From Chloroflexota bacterium (GTDB taxonomy: Bacteria > Chloroflexota > Anaerolineae > Anaerolineales > Villigracilaceae): a stretch of 64,000 bases of DNA. The stretch covers positions 45,557-109,556 of the forward strand of contig JACRBJ010000092.1 in assembly GCA_016234555.1 (NCBI GenBank), given 5' to 3'. The notes beneath the pieces are model-generated. The model was not told the DNA's origin, made no database searches, and saw only the letters and a list, made by a program, of their open reading frames with translations. Of this stretch, positions 32,649-41,055 are shown piece by piece (the stretch's first letter is position 1; each line of letters opens with the position of its first letter). The translations under genes were made by a program, and so were the position numbers.

Positions 32649-32664
32649 TGGCGGAGAGGGCGGG
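32649..32664 (-). other. tRNA-Ser 3'-end remnant, candidate attachment site (attL)
   Basis: TGGCGGAGAGGGCGGG is what the reverse complement of a bacterial tRNA-Ser 3' end (CCCGCCCTCTCCGCCA) looks like. The match stops there and does not continue into the T-arm. Elements with tyrosine recombinases commonly insert at exactly this place, and element genes start just to the right. The rest of the tRNA would be at the other junction. Confidence 0.5.
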
Positions 32665-32720
32665 CATTTCTCCTAAAACTGGGCTAACTTAGATAACTGT
32701 CTTTGCGCACGAGTCGACTC

Positions 32721-32756
32721 AACGCATATGGGAACACCATATGCGTTTTTGTTTTT
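32721..32756 (+). terminator. Intrinsic terminator upstream of the HTH gene
   Basis: AACGCATATGG pairs perfectly with CCATATGCGTT around GAACA, followed by TTTGTTTTT. It insulates the element genes from transcription entering from the left. Confidence 0.9.
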
Positions 32757-32780
32757 AATCCAATTTCAAGGAGGTTTCGT

Positions 32781-33005
32781 ATGACAGAAAAATCAAATCC
32801 ATTGGAGGAACGCAAGGAGACCTATGTCACCATGCACGAAGCAGCAGACCACCTGCGTGTTTCCCTGCGCACCGTATATCGCTGGGTGGAACAGGGAAGG
32901 TTGAAGGTCTTCCATGCAGGCAGAGGGTCCACCCGTATTCCAATGTCGGAGTTGGAAAGGTTCATCTCCGAGAACACAGGTCTATTCCAAGAGAAAGAGG
33001 AGTAG
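32781..33005 (+). CDS. Helix-turn-helix DNA-binding protein (excisionase/MerR-like domain)
   Basis: A 74-residue protein with a single excisionase-family winged helix: YVTMHEAADHLRVSLRTVYRWVEQGRLKVF followed by GSTRIPMSELERFI. AAGGAGG at 32768-32774 sets the start and excludes an upstream in-frame extension that covers the terminator. On integrative elements such proteins act as directionality factors for the integrase or as small repressors. It is the first gene of the element next to the presumed attachment site, which favours an excision role. Confidence 0.85.
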   Translation: MTEKSNPLEERKETYVTMHEAADHLRVSLRTVYRWVEQGRLKVFHAGRGSTRIPMSELERFISENTGLFQEKEE

Positions 33006-33009
33006 AGCC

Positions 33010-33444
33010 ATGTTTCTTTCCAATTTGCTTGGACCGGTCAAAAAGCCAATCTTCGAAATCCTGTATCGGTCAGCTCTGCGAGCTGCAATCCAACTCGAAG
33101 AATCAGGGATCGAATTTCGCGCCTTTGCCAATCGTTTCCTGCGGCTTGCACGAGCAGAAACCCTAAAGATCGAAATTGTGAACATTGAACGCCATCACTA
33201 TCTGATCGAGAAAATCGCGTGGTTGATCATCATTTCTCCTGAACAGGATTTGCAGGCGGTTCGCAGAGAATTCCTGGAGCGGTTAGTTTACACAAACGAG
33301 GTGGCTGGAACCTTTGTATTGGTTTGTGGTTTTCCACCGCGTTGGGCATGGGCGCAAGTGTCAGAGGGAAAGCGAATGAATGCGCAATCCCGCAAACGGG
33401 AGATGGAATTACAGAAGCCTGTTCAGATGGTGATGCCTCAATGA
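33010..33444 (+). CDS. Uncharacterised 144-residue protein of the integrated element
   Basis: A mostly helical protein with a hydrophobic patch (IEKIAWLIIISPEQD) and many charged residues; no signal peptide and no motif I recognise. The start follows the HTH gene by four bases, and its stop overlaps the SH3 lipoprotein start (ATGA). It belongs to a tightly packed string of element genes, so a role in transfer, replication control or host interaction is possible but unproven. Confidence 0.65.
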   Translation: MFLSNLLGPVKKPIFEILYRSALRAAIQLEESGIEFRAFANRFLRLARAETLKIEIVNIERHHYLIEKIAWLIIISPEQDLQAVRREFLERLVYTNEVAGTFVLVCGFPPRWAWAQVSEGKRMNAQSRKREMELQKPVQMVMPQ

Positions 33445-33791
33445 AAACGATAACTTATCTCCTGATCCCGTCCATCTTTTTCATACTGGCTTGCTCGCTC
33501 ACGACCCCTCCAACTGCAAAAGACGCAGGGGCGCAGGCGGTCAAGAAAATTTATTTAACGACACCAACCAACAACCCCACCCCCAGTCTCCATACAATCT
33601 CTGAGACCTGCACGGTATCTGCCCACTCCCTGCACCTGAGGAGTTGCGGCGGCTTGCATTGTACAGTGATTGCCTGGCTGTCAGAGGGTGAAGTTCTGGC
33701 GGTTTACAAAGCCGATCAAGACTGGCTTCAGGTAACAACCCCTGCCGGACAAACCGGCTGGGTGCATTCCAAATACTGTGGAGGATCGTAA
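33441..33791 (+). CDS. Lipoprotein with bacterial SH3 domain
   Basis: A 116-residue exported protein with lipobox (FILAC) and, after a Pro/Thr-rich linker, one SH3b domain: CTVSAHSLHLRSCGGLHCTV followed by LSEGEVLAVYKADQDWLQVT and GQTGWVHSKYC. SH3b domains bind peptidoglycan or mediate adhesion. Four Cys may form disulfides. On a mobile element it may serve cell-surface contact or wall remodelling during transfer. It overlaps the preceding gene by four bases and touches the next (TAATG). Confidence 0.82.
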   Translation: MKTITYLLIPSIFFILACSLTTPPTAKDAGAQAVKKIYLTTPTNNPTPSLHTISETCTVSAHSLHLRSCGGLHCTVIAWLSEGEVLAVYKADQDWLQVTTPAGQTGWVHSKYCGGS

Positions 33792-34432
33792 TGAAAGCTT
33801 TGTTCAAATTTGTGGCGTTGGTCGCCTTTCTTGTCATCGGGGGCGGATTGCTCGTTTATGCCGCTTCCCGTTCATTGGACTTCGTGCAGACCACCCTGCC
33901 GGCAAAGGATCAGGCGCTTGGATACTTTGCGCTACTTGCCACTTCGGGCGGAATGATCGGCTGGCTGCTGGTTTTCCTGTATCGCGCGGATGGCATCATC
34001 CAGCGCGGTACGGCCTTGCTGATGGTCCTGATTGATTTTCTAGGCGAAGCGGCACTATTCACAATGGACACTCTGTATCGTTCTGGAGAGAACGGCCTGG
34101 TTGGGCAGATGACGCAGAATGAAGTTCGGATCGTCATCCTGGGCATGTCCGCTCTGATCGCGATCAACATCTTCGCCACCATCGTCTTTGAACTCGGCAA
34201 GATGGATGTGATCAAGGAAATCGCCGAAGGTGCGGCGCGTGACCTGGTTACGTTCAAAGCCCTGGCGCGAATCGAAAAGGACTCCGAAACCGTGGCGGAG
34301 GAAATGATGGAGCAAATTGTGAACCAATGGCGCGGCAATTTTCGTTCTGCGTTTGGTTCAGCCGACAAATTGGGTATTGGTCAATATGAAACAAAAAAAG
34401 TCTCCCCAGCCAACATCCACTCCCACGGGTAA
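33791..34432 (+). CDS. Integral membrane protein of the integrated element
   Basis: A 213-residue protein with four predicted helices: residues 5-24, about 42-64, 74-92 and 115-135. They are followed by a cytoplasmic helical tail rich in Glu and Lys (LARIEKDSETVAEEMMEQI). No family recognised. The ATG overlaps the stop of the SH3 lipoprotein gene by one base. Its design (membrane part with helical cytoplasmic tail) would fit a component of a transfer or surface complex, which is only inferred from its neighbours. Confidence 0.68.
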   Translation: MKALFKFVALVAFLVIGGGLLVYAASRSLDFVQTTLPAKDQALGYFALLATSGGMIGWLLVFLYRADGIIQRGTALLMVLIDFLGEAALFTMDTLYRSGENGLVGQMTQNEVRIVILGMSALIAINIFATIVFELGKMDVIKEIAEGAARDLVTFKALARIEKDSETVAEEMMEQIVNQWRGNFRSAFGSADKLGIGQYETKKVSPANIHSHG

Positions 34433-34562
34433 TTTCTCGATTTGGCCTCTGGTCCGCCGCTGGAAGAAGCCTTATGCGCCTGTTTCCGAGCCGGAGGAAG
34501 TACCAGTGGAAACCCGTGTGAATGGCAATGGTTCCAAGCCGCCCGAGGAAAACCCTACGTGA
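34386..34562 (+). CDS. Small basic/Pro-rich protein, uncertain
   Basis: A 58-residue frame starting inside the end of the membrane-protein gene (47-base overlap) and ending in a GTGA overlap with the next gene. The product is Lys- and Pro-rich (KQKKSPQPTSTPTGN, RRWKKPYAPVSEPEEVPVE) and probably disordered. The stop-start overlaps on its right support real translation, but the large overlap on its left and the lack of a motif keep this tentative. Confidence 0.45.
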   Translation: MKQKKSPQPTSTPTGNFSIWPLVRRWKKPYAPVSEPEEVPVETRVNGNGSKPPEENPT

Positions 34563-34849
34563 GCCGGCCTGCCGATTGGAACGTTCTGCTGGAATCAGCG
34601 CGCCAGATCGTGGCGTCCGGGGCAATCCAGTTGGTAAAACGGAGTGCCGCCCGCCTGCCCCATTCTGCCGAGGCGATGGCGCTCACCATCAGTGCGCTTG
34701 GAGCGCTGAACCGGCATACCGGCGTTCGTACTTTGAACCTTGACCTGGATGGCAAACCTGTCGCACTCGCAATCATCGAAGATGCTGTTTTCGATCGGGA
34801 TGTGGAAGGCAACACCGTTCTTGAAAACCCAACGAGGAATGACTCATGA
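34559..34849 (+). CDS. Uncharacterised 96-residue protein upstream of parA
   Basis: A GTG start overlapping the previous stop (GTGA) and a stop overlapping the parA start (ATGA) place it firmly in a translationally coupled chain. The sequence has an N-terminal helix (WNVLLESARQIVAS) and a strand pair (VRTLNLDLDGKPVALAII). No family recognised. Its placement before parA could mean a role in partition or in regulating ParA. Confidence 0.6.
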   Translation: MSRPADWNVLLESARQIVASGAIQLVKRSAARLPHSAEAMALTISALGALNRHTGVRTLNLDLDGKPVALAIIEDAVFDRDVEGNTVLENPTRNDS

Positions 34850-35622
34850 AAATCATCGTATTTGCAAATCAAAAAGGCGGCACTGGAAAGACCACGACTG
34901 TGGTCAATGTCGGCGATGCCCTGTCTCGAATGGGCAAAAAAGTGCTGATTGCCGACCTCGATCCGCAAGGGCATGCGGCAGTTTCCTTGAACCTGGACAC
35001 GGAACCCTGCGTGGCGAATTGGTTGATGTACCCGATCTTCAATGCAAATCCCATTACGCCGGAAATCATGAATCAATGGATTCGCCCGACACGACGGGAA
35101 AATCTCTTCCTCCTGCCTGGCAACCAAATGACCGCCAAGACACAACGCCTGCTCACCATCGAAGAGAAACCAATCAACTACATCAGGGATCATTTACCAG
35201 CCATTCGGCGACTGGGTTTCGACTACCTGCTTTTTGACACCCCACCCTCCACCGGTGGTCTGCAGGAGATGGCTTCCTGGGCTGCGAACCTGGCTGTGAT
35301 CGTATCGAGCCTGGATTATCTATCTGCCGATGGCGTTTCAGGTTTTGTGGATATGCTCAAAGTTTTGCAGACCGAAAAACAGTGGAATGGAAAACTCGCC
35401 GGCGTCCTGCCAACTTTCTATGATGAACAAACCCGCACTACTCGTGAGCAGATGACGAACCTGCAAACAGCGTTTCCCGACCAAGTCTTTACGCCCATCC
35501 ATCGCGCGACCCTGCTTCGCGAAGCCTCTGCCGAGGGGTTGACCATCTTCGAAAAAGACCTAAAAAGCCGCTCCGCCTTTGAGTATGAAGACCTTGCCAG
35601 GCGGCTTTCCAAAGTGGAGTAG
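34846..35622 (+). CDS. parA: ParA-family partition ATPase
   Basis: A 258-residue ATPase of the ParA/Soj type that positions DNA or protein complexes through ATP-dependent DNA binding. The deviant Walker A motif KGGTGKTTT starts at Lys10; the Walker B region reads DYLLFDTPPSTGGLQEM, and ANLAVIVSSLDYLSADG follows. There is no N-terminal HTH, so autoregulation would need a partner. The gene after it encodes a basic protein in the place where a ParB-like partner is expected. Presence on the element suggests a plasmid-like maintenance phase. Confidence 0.93.
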   Translation: MKIIVFANQKGGTGKTTTVVNVGDALSRMGKKVLIADLDPQGHAAVSLNLDTEPCVANWLMYPIFNANPITPEIMNQWIRPTRRENLFLLPGNQMTAKTQRLLTIEEKPINYIRDHLPAIRRLGFDYLLFDTPPSTGGLQEMASWAANLAVIVSSLDYLSADGVSGFVDMLKVLQTEKQWNGKLAGVLPTFYDEQTRTTREQMTNLQTAFPDQVFTPIHRATLLREASAEGLTIFEKDLKSRSAFEYEDLARRLSKVE

Positions 35623-35631
35623 GAGGAAATC

Positions 35632-36207
35632 ATGTCGGGACGAAATGCATTCTCAAATAACAATACTACGGTAGCGCACGACCTGGTCGTCGCGCAAAAA
35701 CGCAAGCAGACACGCAACTGGGAGAAATCCAATCCTGCGCGCCGTTACTTGATTCCTGTTGATGTGCGGGACGAAGTAGCGGCACTGGCGGAAGCCCTGA
35801 TGGAAAACGTTGATCCGCTGGCGTGTGTCCTGTTCGATTACGCCGAAACCTGTCACACGCGCGGGACGCTCAAGTTCAAGCCGAGACTCAACCCCAAGGG
35901 ACGAAAGCATACATTGACGTGGGAGGAAGCCGATACAGAACCGATCCAGTTACAGTCGCGCCGACATAGATCGGTGAAGCGGACCGATACGCCCTTCCAT
36001 TCCCTCAAGGGGCAGACCGCAGCGTATCGGTTAGGTACCGAGCGACATGTCCGATTAAGGGTAATTGCCGAGGCGTACAACCTGCCTTTGGCGGATATCT
36101 TGAGCGCGTTCTTTCGGCACAGCATTCGGGCTTTCCGCGATGGGAAATTGAAGATCCGCCGCGAGCCGGTTGTGATGCAAATGCAGGTCCGGGGCTGGTC
36201 GGAATGA
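35632..36207 (+). CDS. Basic protein following parA, possible partition partner
   Basis: A 191-residue Arg/Lys-rich protein without a recognisable ParB domain. The central part, NPARRYLIPVDVRDEVAALA, has the look of a short DNA-binding strand-helix unit. The C-terminal half (RHVRLRVIAEAYNLPLADIL) could form a helix-turn-helix or ribbon-helix-helix. Position right after parA, nine bases away, and just before an iteron-like array at 36277 makes it a candidate centromere-binding protein. This is an inference from context. Confidence 0.6.
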   Translation: MSGRNAFSNNNTTVAHDLVVAQKRKQTRNWEKSNPARRYLIPVDVRDEVAALAEALMENVDPLACVLFDYAETCHTRGTLKFKPRLNPKGRKHTLTWEEADTEPIQLQSRRHRSVKRTDTPFHSLKGQTAAYRLGTERHVRLRVIAEAYNLPLADILSAFFRHSIRAFRDGKLKIRREPVVMQMQVRGWSE

Positions 36208-36482
36208 AAACCGCCAAAAATCGACTTTGGAGTTTTCCGCCAAAAGTGGAAGCAAATTTTGAAGTCAAAAAGGTCTGTAAGCGTTTTGCTTACAAACTTG
36301 CTTACTTCCTGCTTACCTTTGCTTACAAGCCTGCTTATAGTCCCGCTTACCTTCAAGTCATAGGAAGGGCACAGAGCCTCCTGACAGCCCCAATAGGACT
36401 CATACTCCGTCTGGAAAACATCGCCTCTCCTGGGGCTTCCTGGTCGATTTCCAAAATTGACAAACAAGGGCATTTGATATGA
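36204..36482 (+). CDS. Short coupled frame spanning the iteron array, doubtful gene
   Basis: A 92-codon frame whose ATG overlaps the previous stop and whose stop overlaps the recombinase start (ATGA at both ends). Its middle encodes AYKLAY, LTFAYKPAYSPAYL-type repeats that simply reflect the underlying GCTTAC repeats. It may serve only to carry ribosomes to the recombinase start. No family resemblance. Confidence 0.3.
   Translation: MKTAKNRLWSFPPKVEANFEVKKVCKRFAYKLAYFLLTFAYKPAYSPAYLQVIGRAQSLLTAPIGLILRLENIASPGASWSISKIDKQGHLI
36277..36350. repeat. Iteron-like array of GCTTAC units
   Basis: Six direct copies of GCTTAC/GCTTAT begin at 36288, 36300, 36311, 36321, 36333 and 36345, with one inverted GTAAGC at 36277. 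The spacing of 10-12 bases is close to one helical turn, so a protein could bind along one face. It lies between the parA partner and the tyrosine recombinase: a candidate centromere, recombinase accessory site or operator. Confidence 0.75.
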
Positions 36483-37393
36483 ACAAACTACTGAACGATT
36501 TTCAAAATTTCCTGGAAGATCAAGACCTTTCTCCGCTCACGGTCAAGGGGTATCTCTCAGACCTCCAGCACTTCGAGAGATGGTTCCAACAGACCAATGG
36601 GGAGGACCTCACTATCCAACGCATCACCCCAACAGATGTGAAGGAATACAAACATTTCCTGTTGGCAGTCGAACGCCGCAAAGCTGGCACGGTCAACCGC
36701 CGACTTGCAGCGCTCGCTGCACTCTGCAAATGGGCGAGACAGACCAAACAGATCACCAGCGATCCCACTGAAAACATCAAGGGGGTGACGGGTATAACGC
36801 GCGGTCCGAAGTGGCTGGATAAGCATGAGCAGAATCGATTGCTGCGTGCCATCGAGAACGATTTGGAACTGGCGAGAAAGAAATATCCCAAACGTTGGGT
36901 GACACGCCGACGTGATGCCTCCCTGGTTTTGTTCCTGCTTCATACAGGGTTACGCCTGAGCGAAGCCATTGAACTTCAAATGGGGGATATTCAACTTTCC
37001 GAACGCAAGGGGAGCGTCCTGGTGCAAAACGGGAAGGGCAACAAACAACGGAGCGTGCCATTGAATTCGGATGCTCGTAAAGCCCTGCAGGAATGGCTGG
37101 CGGTACGTCCACAAAGCGATCACCTCTGGATGACCGTGGAGGGTGAACATGAAAGCCTGAGCGGCAGGACGGTGCAGCGTGTCTTGCAACGCTATGCCAA
37201 AGCTGCCCAACTGGATGAACTGACCCCGCATGTCTGTCGACACACCTTTGCGAAAAATCTGGTGGAGAACGAAGTTGGACTGGAGAAGGTCGCAGCTCTA
37301 CTTGGTCACTCCAGCCTGAATACCACCCGCATTTACATCACCCCCAGCGCGCGCGATCTGGAACTGGCTGTGGAAAACCTCATCACTCAATAA
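36479..37393 (+). CDS. Tyrosine recombinase (XerC/D type), probable element integrase
   Basis: A 304-residue site-specific recombinase with an N-terminal SAM-like core-binding domain (to about residue 100) and a catalytic domain. Catalytic residues are visible: R159 in LLHTGLRLSEA, Lys187 or Lys189 in the beta-hairpin GKGNK, H251-V-C-R254, H277 in LLGHSSL and the nucleophile Tyr286 in TTRIYI. It resembles XerC/D in size, but its position between partition and primase genes suggests it integrates, excises or resolves the element. Its start is translationally coupled to the frame before it. Confidence 0.93.
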   Translation: MNKLLNDFQNFLEDQDLSPLTVKGYLSDLQHFERWFQQTNGEDLTIQRITPTDVKEYKHFLLAVERRKAGTVNRRLAALAALCKWARQTKQITSDPTENIKGVTGITRGPKWLDKHEQNRLLRAIENDLELARKKYPKRWVTRRRDASLVLFLLHTGLRLSEAIELQMGDIQLSERKGSVLVQNGKGNKQRSVPLNSDARKALQEWLAVRPQSDHLWMTVEGEHESLSGRTVQRVLQRYAKAAQLDELTPHVCRHTFAKNLVENEVGLEKVAALLGHSSLNTTRIYITPSARDLELAVENLITQ

Positions 37394-37413
37394 CATCGAA
37401 CAAGGAATTCATC

Positions 37414-40400
37414 ATGCATACAAAACAGAACGCCGCCGGGCGGAAACCGGCGGCATCAAAAGAAGAACAGTACGTTCTAAAAGACAGGGCGCATCATACC
37501 ACAAAATTTTCGCGGCTCGATTTGAGCGTCGTGTTGTCCAAAGTAATGCTGGACGAACTGGCAGCGCAAGCCGGCGCAAAACTTCATCGCAGCGGAGAGG
37601 AGTTGCGTGGCAACTGTCCACTGCACAAAGGGGATAATCCCACGGCATTCAGCGTGTATACCGATCCGTCCGGTCATCAGCGCTGGCGCTGTTATACCAA
37701 ATGCGATGAAGGCGGTGATGCAATTGACTTTATCCAGCGCTGGCAGGGATTGGACTTCATGGGAGCTGTGAAGTACCTGGCAGAATATGCCAATCTGAAT
37801 TTGAAGGGCCTTGGCTTCGATCCTCAAGCTATTCAGATGGAGATGGAGCATCGAAAGCAATCCAACCTGCTCGACGAAGCTGCGCGTTATTTTGCAACGC
37901 AGCTGTGGAGTGAGGCAGGAGAGCCGGCACGGACATATTTGCTCGGACGCGGATTTACGGAAAACACCCTGCGGGAGGCGGGTTGGGGATATTGCAGGTC
38001 AGATCGTGGCTTGCTTGAACATTTACAAAAAGCCGGCGCGGATATTTCCCTGGCAAAAGAGTTGGGACTGGTCCGGGCAGATGGCTTGGATTTCACCGTC
38101 AACGGGAATGGCGCGAACGCCTCACCGGATGGATACATCGTTTATCCTCATTCATGGAATGGCAAAACCGTGTATTTCTCGGCGCGTGCCTTGAAACCAG
38201 TTGACCCGAATGACAAGTCACGCAACCTGCCGGGAGAACGCCAGGTCTACTGGGCATTGGTTTCTGGCGACCCCAACTTGATCGTTGTGGAAGGGCAATC
38301 TGACGCCGAAAGCCTTCGGCAATTGGGGTGTTCTGCGCTGGCGCTATGTGGGGTGGGAAATTTGTCGATGGGGGAGATCGAGCGGGTTCAAAAAAGACGC
38401 GTGGTCTATCTGGCATTGGATAATGACCTGCACAAGACCAAATTATCCGAGATAGAGCAGGATAAGATACGCAAGCGTAAAGCAGCTGTGACACGGCGAT
38501 TGTGTGAAGCTTTTGGTCCTCTGACAATGGTTGTGCCAGACCTGCCTTTCAAGGACCTCAATGAGTGGCTGCAGAAGGGTCTGACTCTGCAGACGCTGGA
38601 AAAACACCTGCCCGCATCAAAACCCTGGTTGGACATGTTGATCGACCAGAGCCGTTCTGTTTCCCCGATGGAATTGGAAGAATCCCTGAGCCTAATTGCC
38701 AGACATCTGAGCATCCTGCCTGATGGATTGCAATCCAGATATCTTGCCCAGGTCGAGAAGAAACTCAGCATCAACCGTCGTGATATCAGGAGGTTGATGA
38801 ATCAGCATGAGGACGACAACGGATCACTGTATTCCGAGATTAGAGAACATCGGTTGCAATTCATGGGTGATCCGCTGGGTAACTTCTGGGCTCGTATCAG
38901 CCACGAATTGATGGTCGATGACGGGCTCAATCCGCCGACGGTGCGATACAGCATCGAGGGCGGGTTGGCTTCTGGACAATCCTTGCAGTCCATTCAGGTG
39001 GAGGCACGAGCCTTTGGTAAATTGGATTGGATCCCGGATAACTGGGGCATGCGCCCGATCATCACCCTGCCTCCGGGAAGATCCTATCTCCTGGCTCGAG
39101 CAATTCAGGAGGTCTCAATGGAGACCGTCCAGCGGGAACGCTTGTATACCTTCACGGGTTGGCACGAATGCGATGGGGAGCGCGGCTTTCTCAGTGCTTC
39201 AGGGTGGCTGGGTACAGATGGCTTGAATGACCAGGTGCGGGTTGACCTTGGGACGAATAACCTGCGTCATTATGCCCTGCCAAAAGGGGAGATCAACCGG
39301 GAAGAAGCGGTACGTACCACACTAGAATTCCTTCACCTCGGTCCACGCAAGGTGACAGCTCCCCTATGGGCTGCGATGTACGCTGCGCCGCTCACCAGCC
39401 TTCGCCCCCTGAATGCTGTGGTTTCCGTCTATGGCACAACACAAAGCGGCAAGTCAACGCTGGCGCACCTGGCATTGACTCATTTTGGGACAGGCTTTAT
39501 TCAAGGACGTGATTATCATGCGCCAATCGATTGGACCTCCACGGTGACAGCCATTGAATCGGCGATGTTTCACGCCAAGGACGTGCCACTGGTGATCGAT
39601 GATTTTGCACCGCAGTTTTCGAGTGTGGCAGAGGCGCGTAGTATGCATAAAAAGGCGCATCATGTGGTGCGCTCGGTGGGGAACCGTTCGGCACGTGGAC
39701 GTTCGCGAGCCGACCTCTCCCAACAAAACACACGTTTCCCTCGTGGATTGGTGATTATGACGGCGGAAAATCCCCTGATTGGGCAGAGCATTGTCGGGCG
39801 TATGTTGTATGTGGGGGTCGAGCCGGGCGACATCCTGCCAGCAGCTGGGGTATCTGCCAGTGCCGAAGATAAATTGACCAAACTACAGAGCAAGGCACAA
39901 CAAGGTTTGCTTGCGCAGGCAATGACTTTATATCTGGGATATCTGACAGAAAATTGGGAGCGCATCGCCAGCGAGTATCCTGCATTGGTAGACAAGGCTG
40001 CCCAAGCTGCTCGACAAGCCGGCAACCTGCAAAATCGCCTGCCGGATGCCTATGCAGTTCTTGCCGCCTCTCAGGAACTGGCATTGCGTTGCTTTGAGGA
40101 TATGAAATTGATTCCCTGGACAGTTGCCGATCAGCTAATCAAGGAAAACAATATTGCTCTGTTGGCGATCATCCAGAATCAGGCGGAGCAGGTTGCAGCG
40201 GAGTCCCCGGTCTGCAAATTCTTTACTGCTGTAGCAAGCTTGCTGGTGGAAGGTAAAGTGTATCTGGCTCCACGTACACAGATGGATGGTTTTCAACCTC
40301 CTTTCAGTGCGGATCAGATCGGTTATTTCGACCCGGGTTTGCAACAGAAAATGATTTACCTGCGTACAGAGACCAGCCTGGCACATGCCAAGGAGTTCTG

Positions 40401-40605
40401 GCGAATGTTGGATGAAAACCTGGATATCATGCCAGATGCCCTGCGCCGACAGTTGCGACAAATCCCAGGGTTACTTTCACAAATGGGGGAACGGCAGGTG
40501 GAGGTGACCAAGTTCTGTAGCGGGTCCAATCAGAGGGTTTTGGTGGTGGACTTGGAACGTGTTGAGCAGTTATATGGAATCACGTTGATAAAGTCCGAAG
40601 CGTGA
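37414..40605 (+). CDS. Primase-ATPase fusion (CHC2 zinc finger, TOPRIM, P-loop domain)
   Basis: A 1063-residue replication protein. The N-terminal CHC2 zinc finger has the ligands in RGNCPLHKGDN and RWRCYTKCDEGGDAIDF. The TOPRIM fold shows LIVVEGQSDAESL and VVYLALDND, metal-binding motifs of DnaG-type primases. After a linker there is a P-loop ATPase with Walker A GTTQSGKS at residues 674-681, acidic VPLVIDDFAP and a C-terminal helical region. The architecture resembles primase-helicase proteins of plasmids and phages, so it probably replicates the element. A terminator and a large iteron array follow. Confidence 0.9.
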   Translation: MHTKQNAAGRKPAASKEEQYVLKDRAHHTTKFSRLDLSVVLSKVMLDELAAQAGAKLHRSGEELRGNCPLHKGDNPTAFSVYTDPSGHQRWRCYTKCDEGGDAIDFIQRWQGLDFMGAVKYLAEYANLNLKGLGFDPQAIQMEMEHRKQSNLLDEAARYFATQLWSEAGEPARTYLLGRGFTENTLREAGWGYCRSDRGLLEHLQKAGADISLAKELGLVRADGLDFTVNGNGANASPDGYIVYPHSWNGKTVYFSARALKPVDPNDKSRNLPGERQVYWALVSGDPNLIVVEGQSDAESLRQLGCSALALCGVGNLSMGEIERVQKRRVVYLALDNDLHKTKLSEIEQDKIRKRKAAVTRRLCEAFGPLTMVVPDLPFKDLNEWLQKGLTLQTLEKHLPASKPWLDMLIDQSRSVSPMELEESLSLIARHLSILPDGLQSRYLAQVEKKLSINRRDIRRLMNQHEDDNGSLYSEIREHRLQFMGDPLGNFWARISHELMVDDGLNPPTVRYSIEGGLASGQSLQSIQVEARAFGKLDWIPDNWGMRPIITLPPGRSYLLARAIQEVSMETVQRERLYTFTGWHECDGERGFLSASGWLGTDGLNDQVRVDLGTNNLRHYALPKGEINREEAVRTTLEFLHLGPRKVTAPLWAAMYAAPLTSLRPLNAVVSVYGTTQSGKSTLAHLALTHFGTGFIQGRDYHAPIDWTSTVTAIESAMFHAKDVPLVIDDFAPQFSSVAEARSMHKKAHHVVRSVGNRSARGRSRADLSQQNTRFPRGLVIMTAENPLIGQSIVGRMLYVGVEPGDILPAAGVSASAEDKLTKLQSKAQQGLLAQAMTLYLGYLTENWERIASEYPALVDKAAQAARQAGNLQNRLPDAYAVLAASQELALRCFEDMKLIPWTVADQLIKENNIALLAIIQNQAEQVAAESPVCKFFTAVASLLVEGKVYLAPRTQMDGFQPPFSADQIGYFDPGLQQKMIYLRTETSLAHAKEFWRMLDENLDIMPDALRRQLRQIPGLLSQMGERQVEVTKFCSGSNQRVLVVDLERVEQLYGITLIKSEA

Positions 40606-40614
40606 GGTCAAGCT

Positions 40615-40656
40615 AAAAAGCCTGGTTTCTCAAAAATGGGAGCCAGGCTTTTTTGA
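40615..40656 (+). terminator. Intrinsic terminator after the primase gene
   Basis: AAAAAGCCTGG pairs with CCAGGCTTTTT around a 17-base loop and continues into TTTTTT. It separates the primase from the iteron region. Confidence 0.9.
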
Positions 40657-40711
40657 TTCTTGTCCGTTGGGTGGGGATAGGAATTTTTAATTAAGCAGAC
40701 ATGTTTTTTAG

Positions 40712-40990
40712 TAGTTCAGTAGTTCACTGATGATCAGGGTACCCATATATGGAATAAATAATTTATTTTAAGAATTTTTTCCCACTATATGGGGGTGGTT
40801 TGAGTGAACTACACAGTGAACTACTACTGAACTACTTGTGAACTGCAAGGTTTTGATTGAACTACTTTTGGATGGGCTAGTTCACTGGGTAGAACACAGA
40901 AACCTGCGCCAGATATAGGCTGATGGGCTTGAAGTGAAGACCGATTTTCCAGATATAGGGGTAGGCTGAAACGACTGAACTATTGAACTA
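40712..40990. repeat. Iteron array with AT-rich stretch, candidate replication origin
   Basis: About ten copies of TGAACTA or its complement TAGTTCA occur. Starts are 40712, 40720, 40805, 40817, 40828, 40839 (TGAACTG), 40858, 40878, 40976 and 40984. Four of them are spaced 11-12 bases apart. An AT-rich segment (about 40750-40790) lies inside, and CCAGATATAGG occurs twice nearby (about 40908 and 40958). No gene fits in 40657-41127. Iterons, an AT-rich unwinding element and a neighbouring primase are what a plasmid-type origin looks like. Confidence 0.7.
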
Positions 40991-41038
40991 CAAAAATAAC
41001 AACATACGGAAAATTATTTTATTTTCCCCCATTTTTTG

Positions 41039-41055
41039 TTGACATCGCCTGTCAA
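41039..41055. promoter_or_regulatory. Palindrome TTGACA-N5-TGTCAA upstream of the wHTH gene
   Basis: A perfect six-base inverted repeat whose left arm is also a consensus -35 hexamer. A -10 is not obvious. It may be the operator of the gene at 41128. Confidence 0.45.

Noticed and set aside
32649..32720. A complete tRNA-Ser gene on the minus strand
   Set aside because: Only the last 16 bases match; the T-arm, anticodon arm and D-arm are absent to the right.
36277..36350. CRISPR array
   Set aside because: Units are only six bases with 10-12-base spacing and no unique spacers of 30 bases; iterons fit better. The same reasoning excludes the 40712-40990 repeats.
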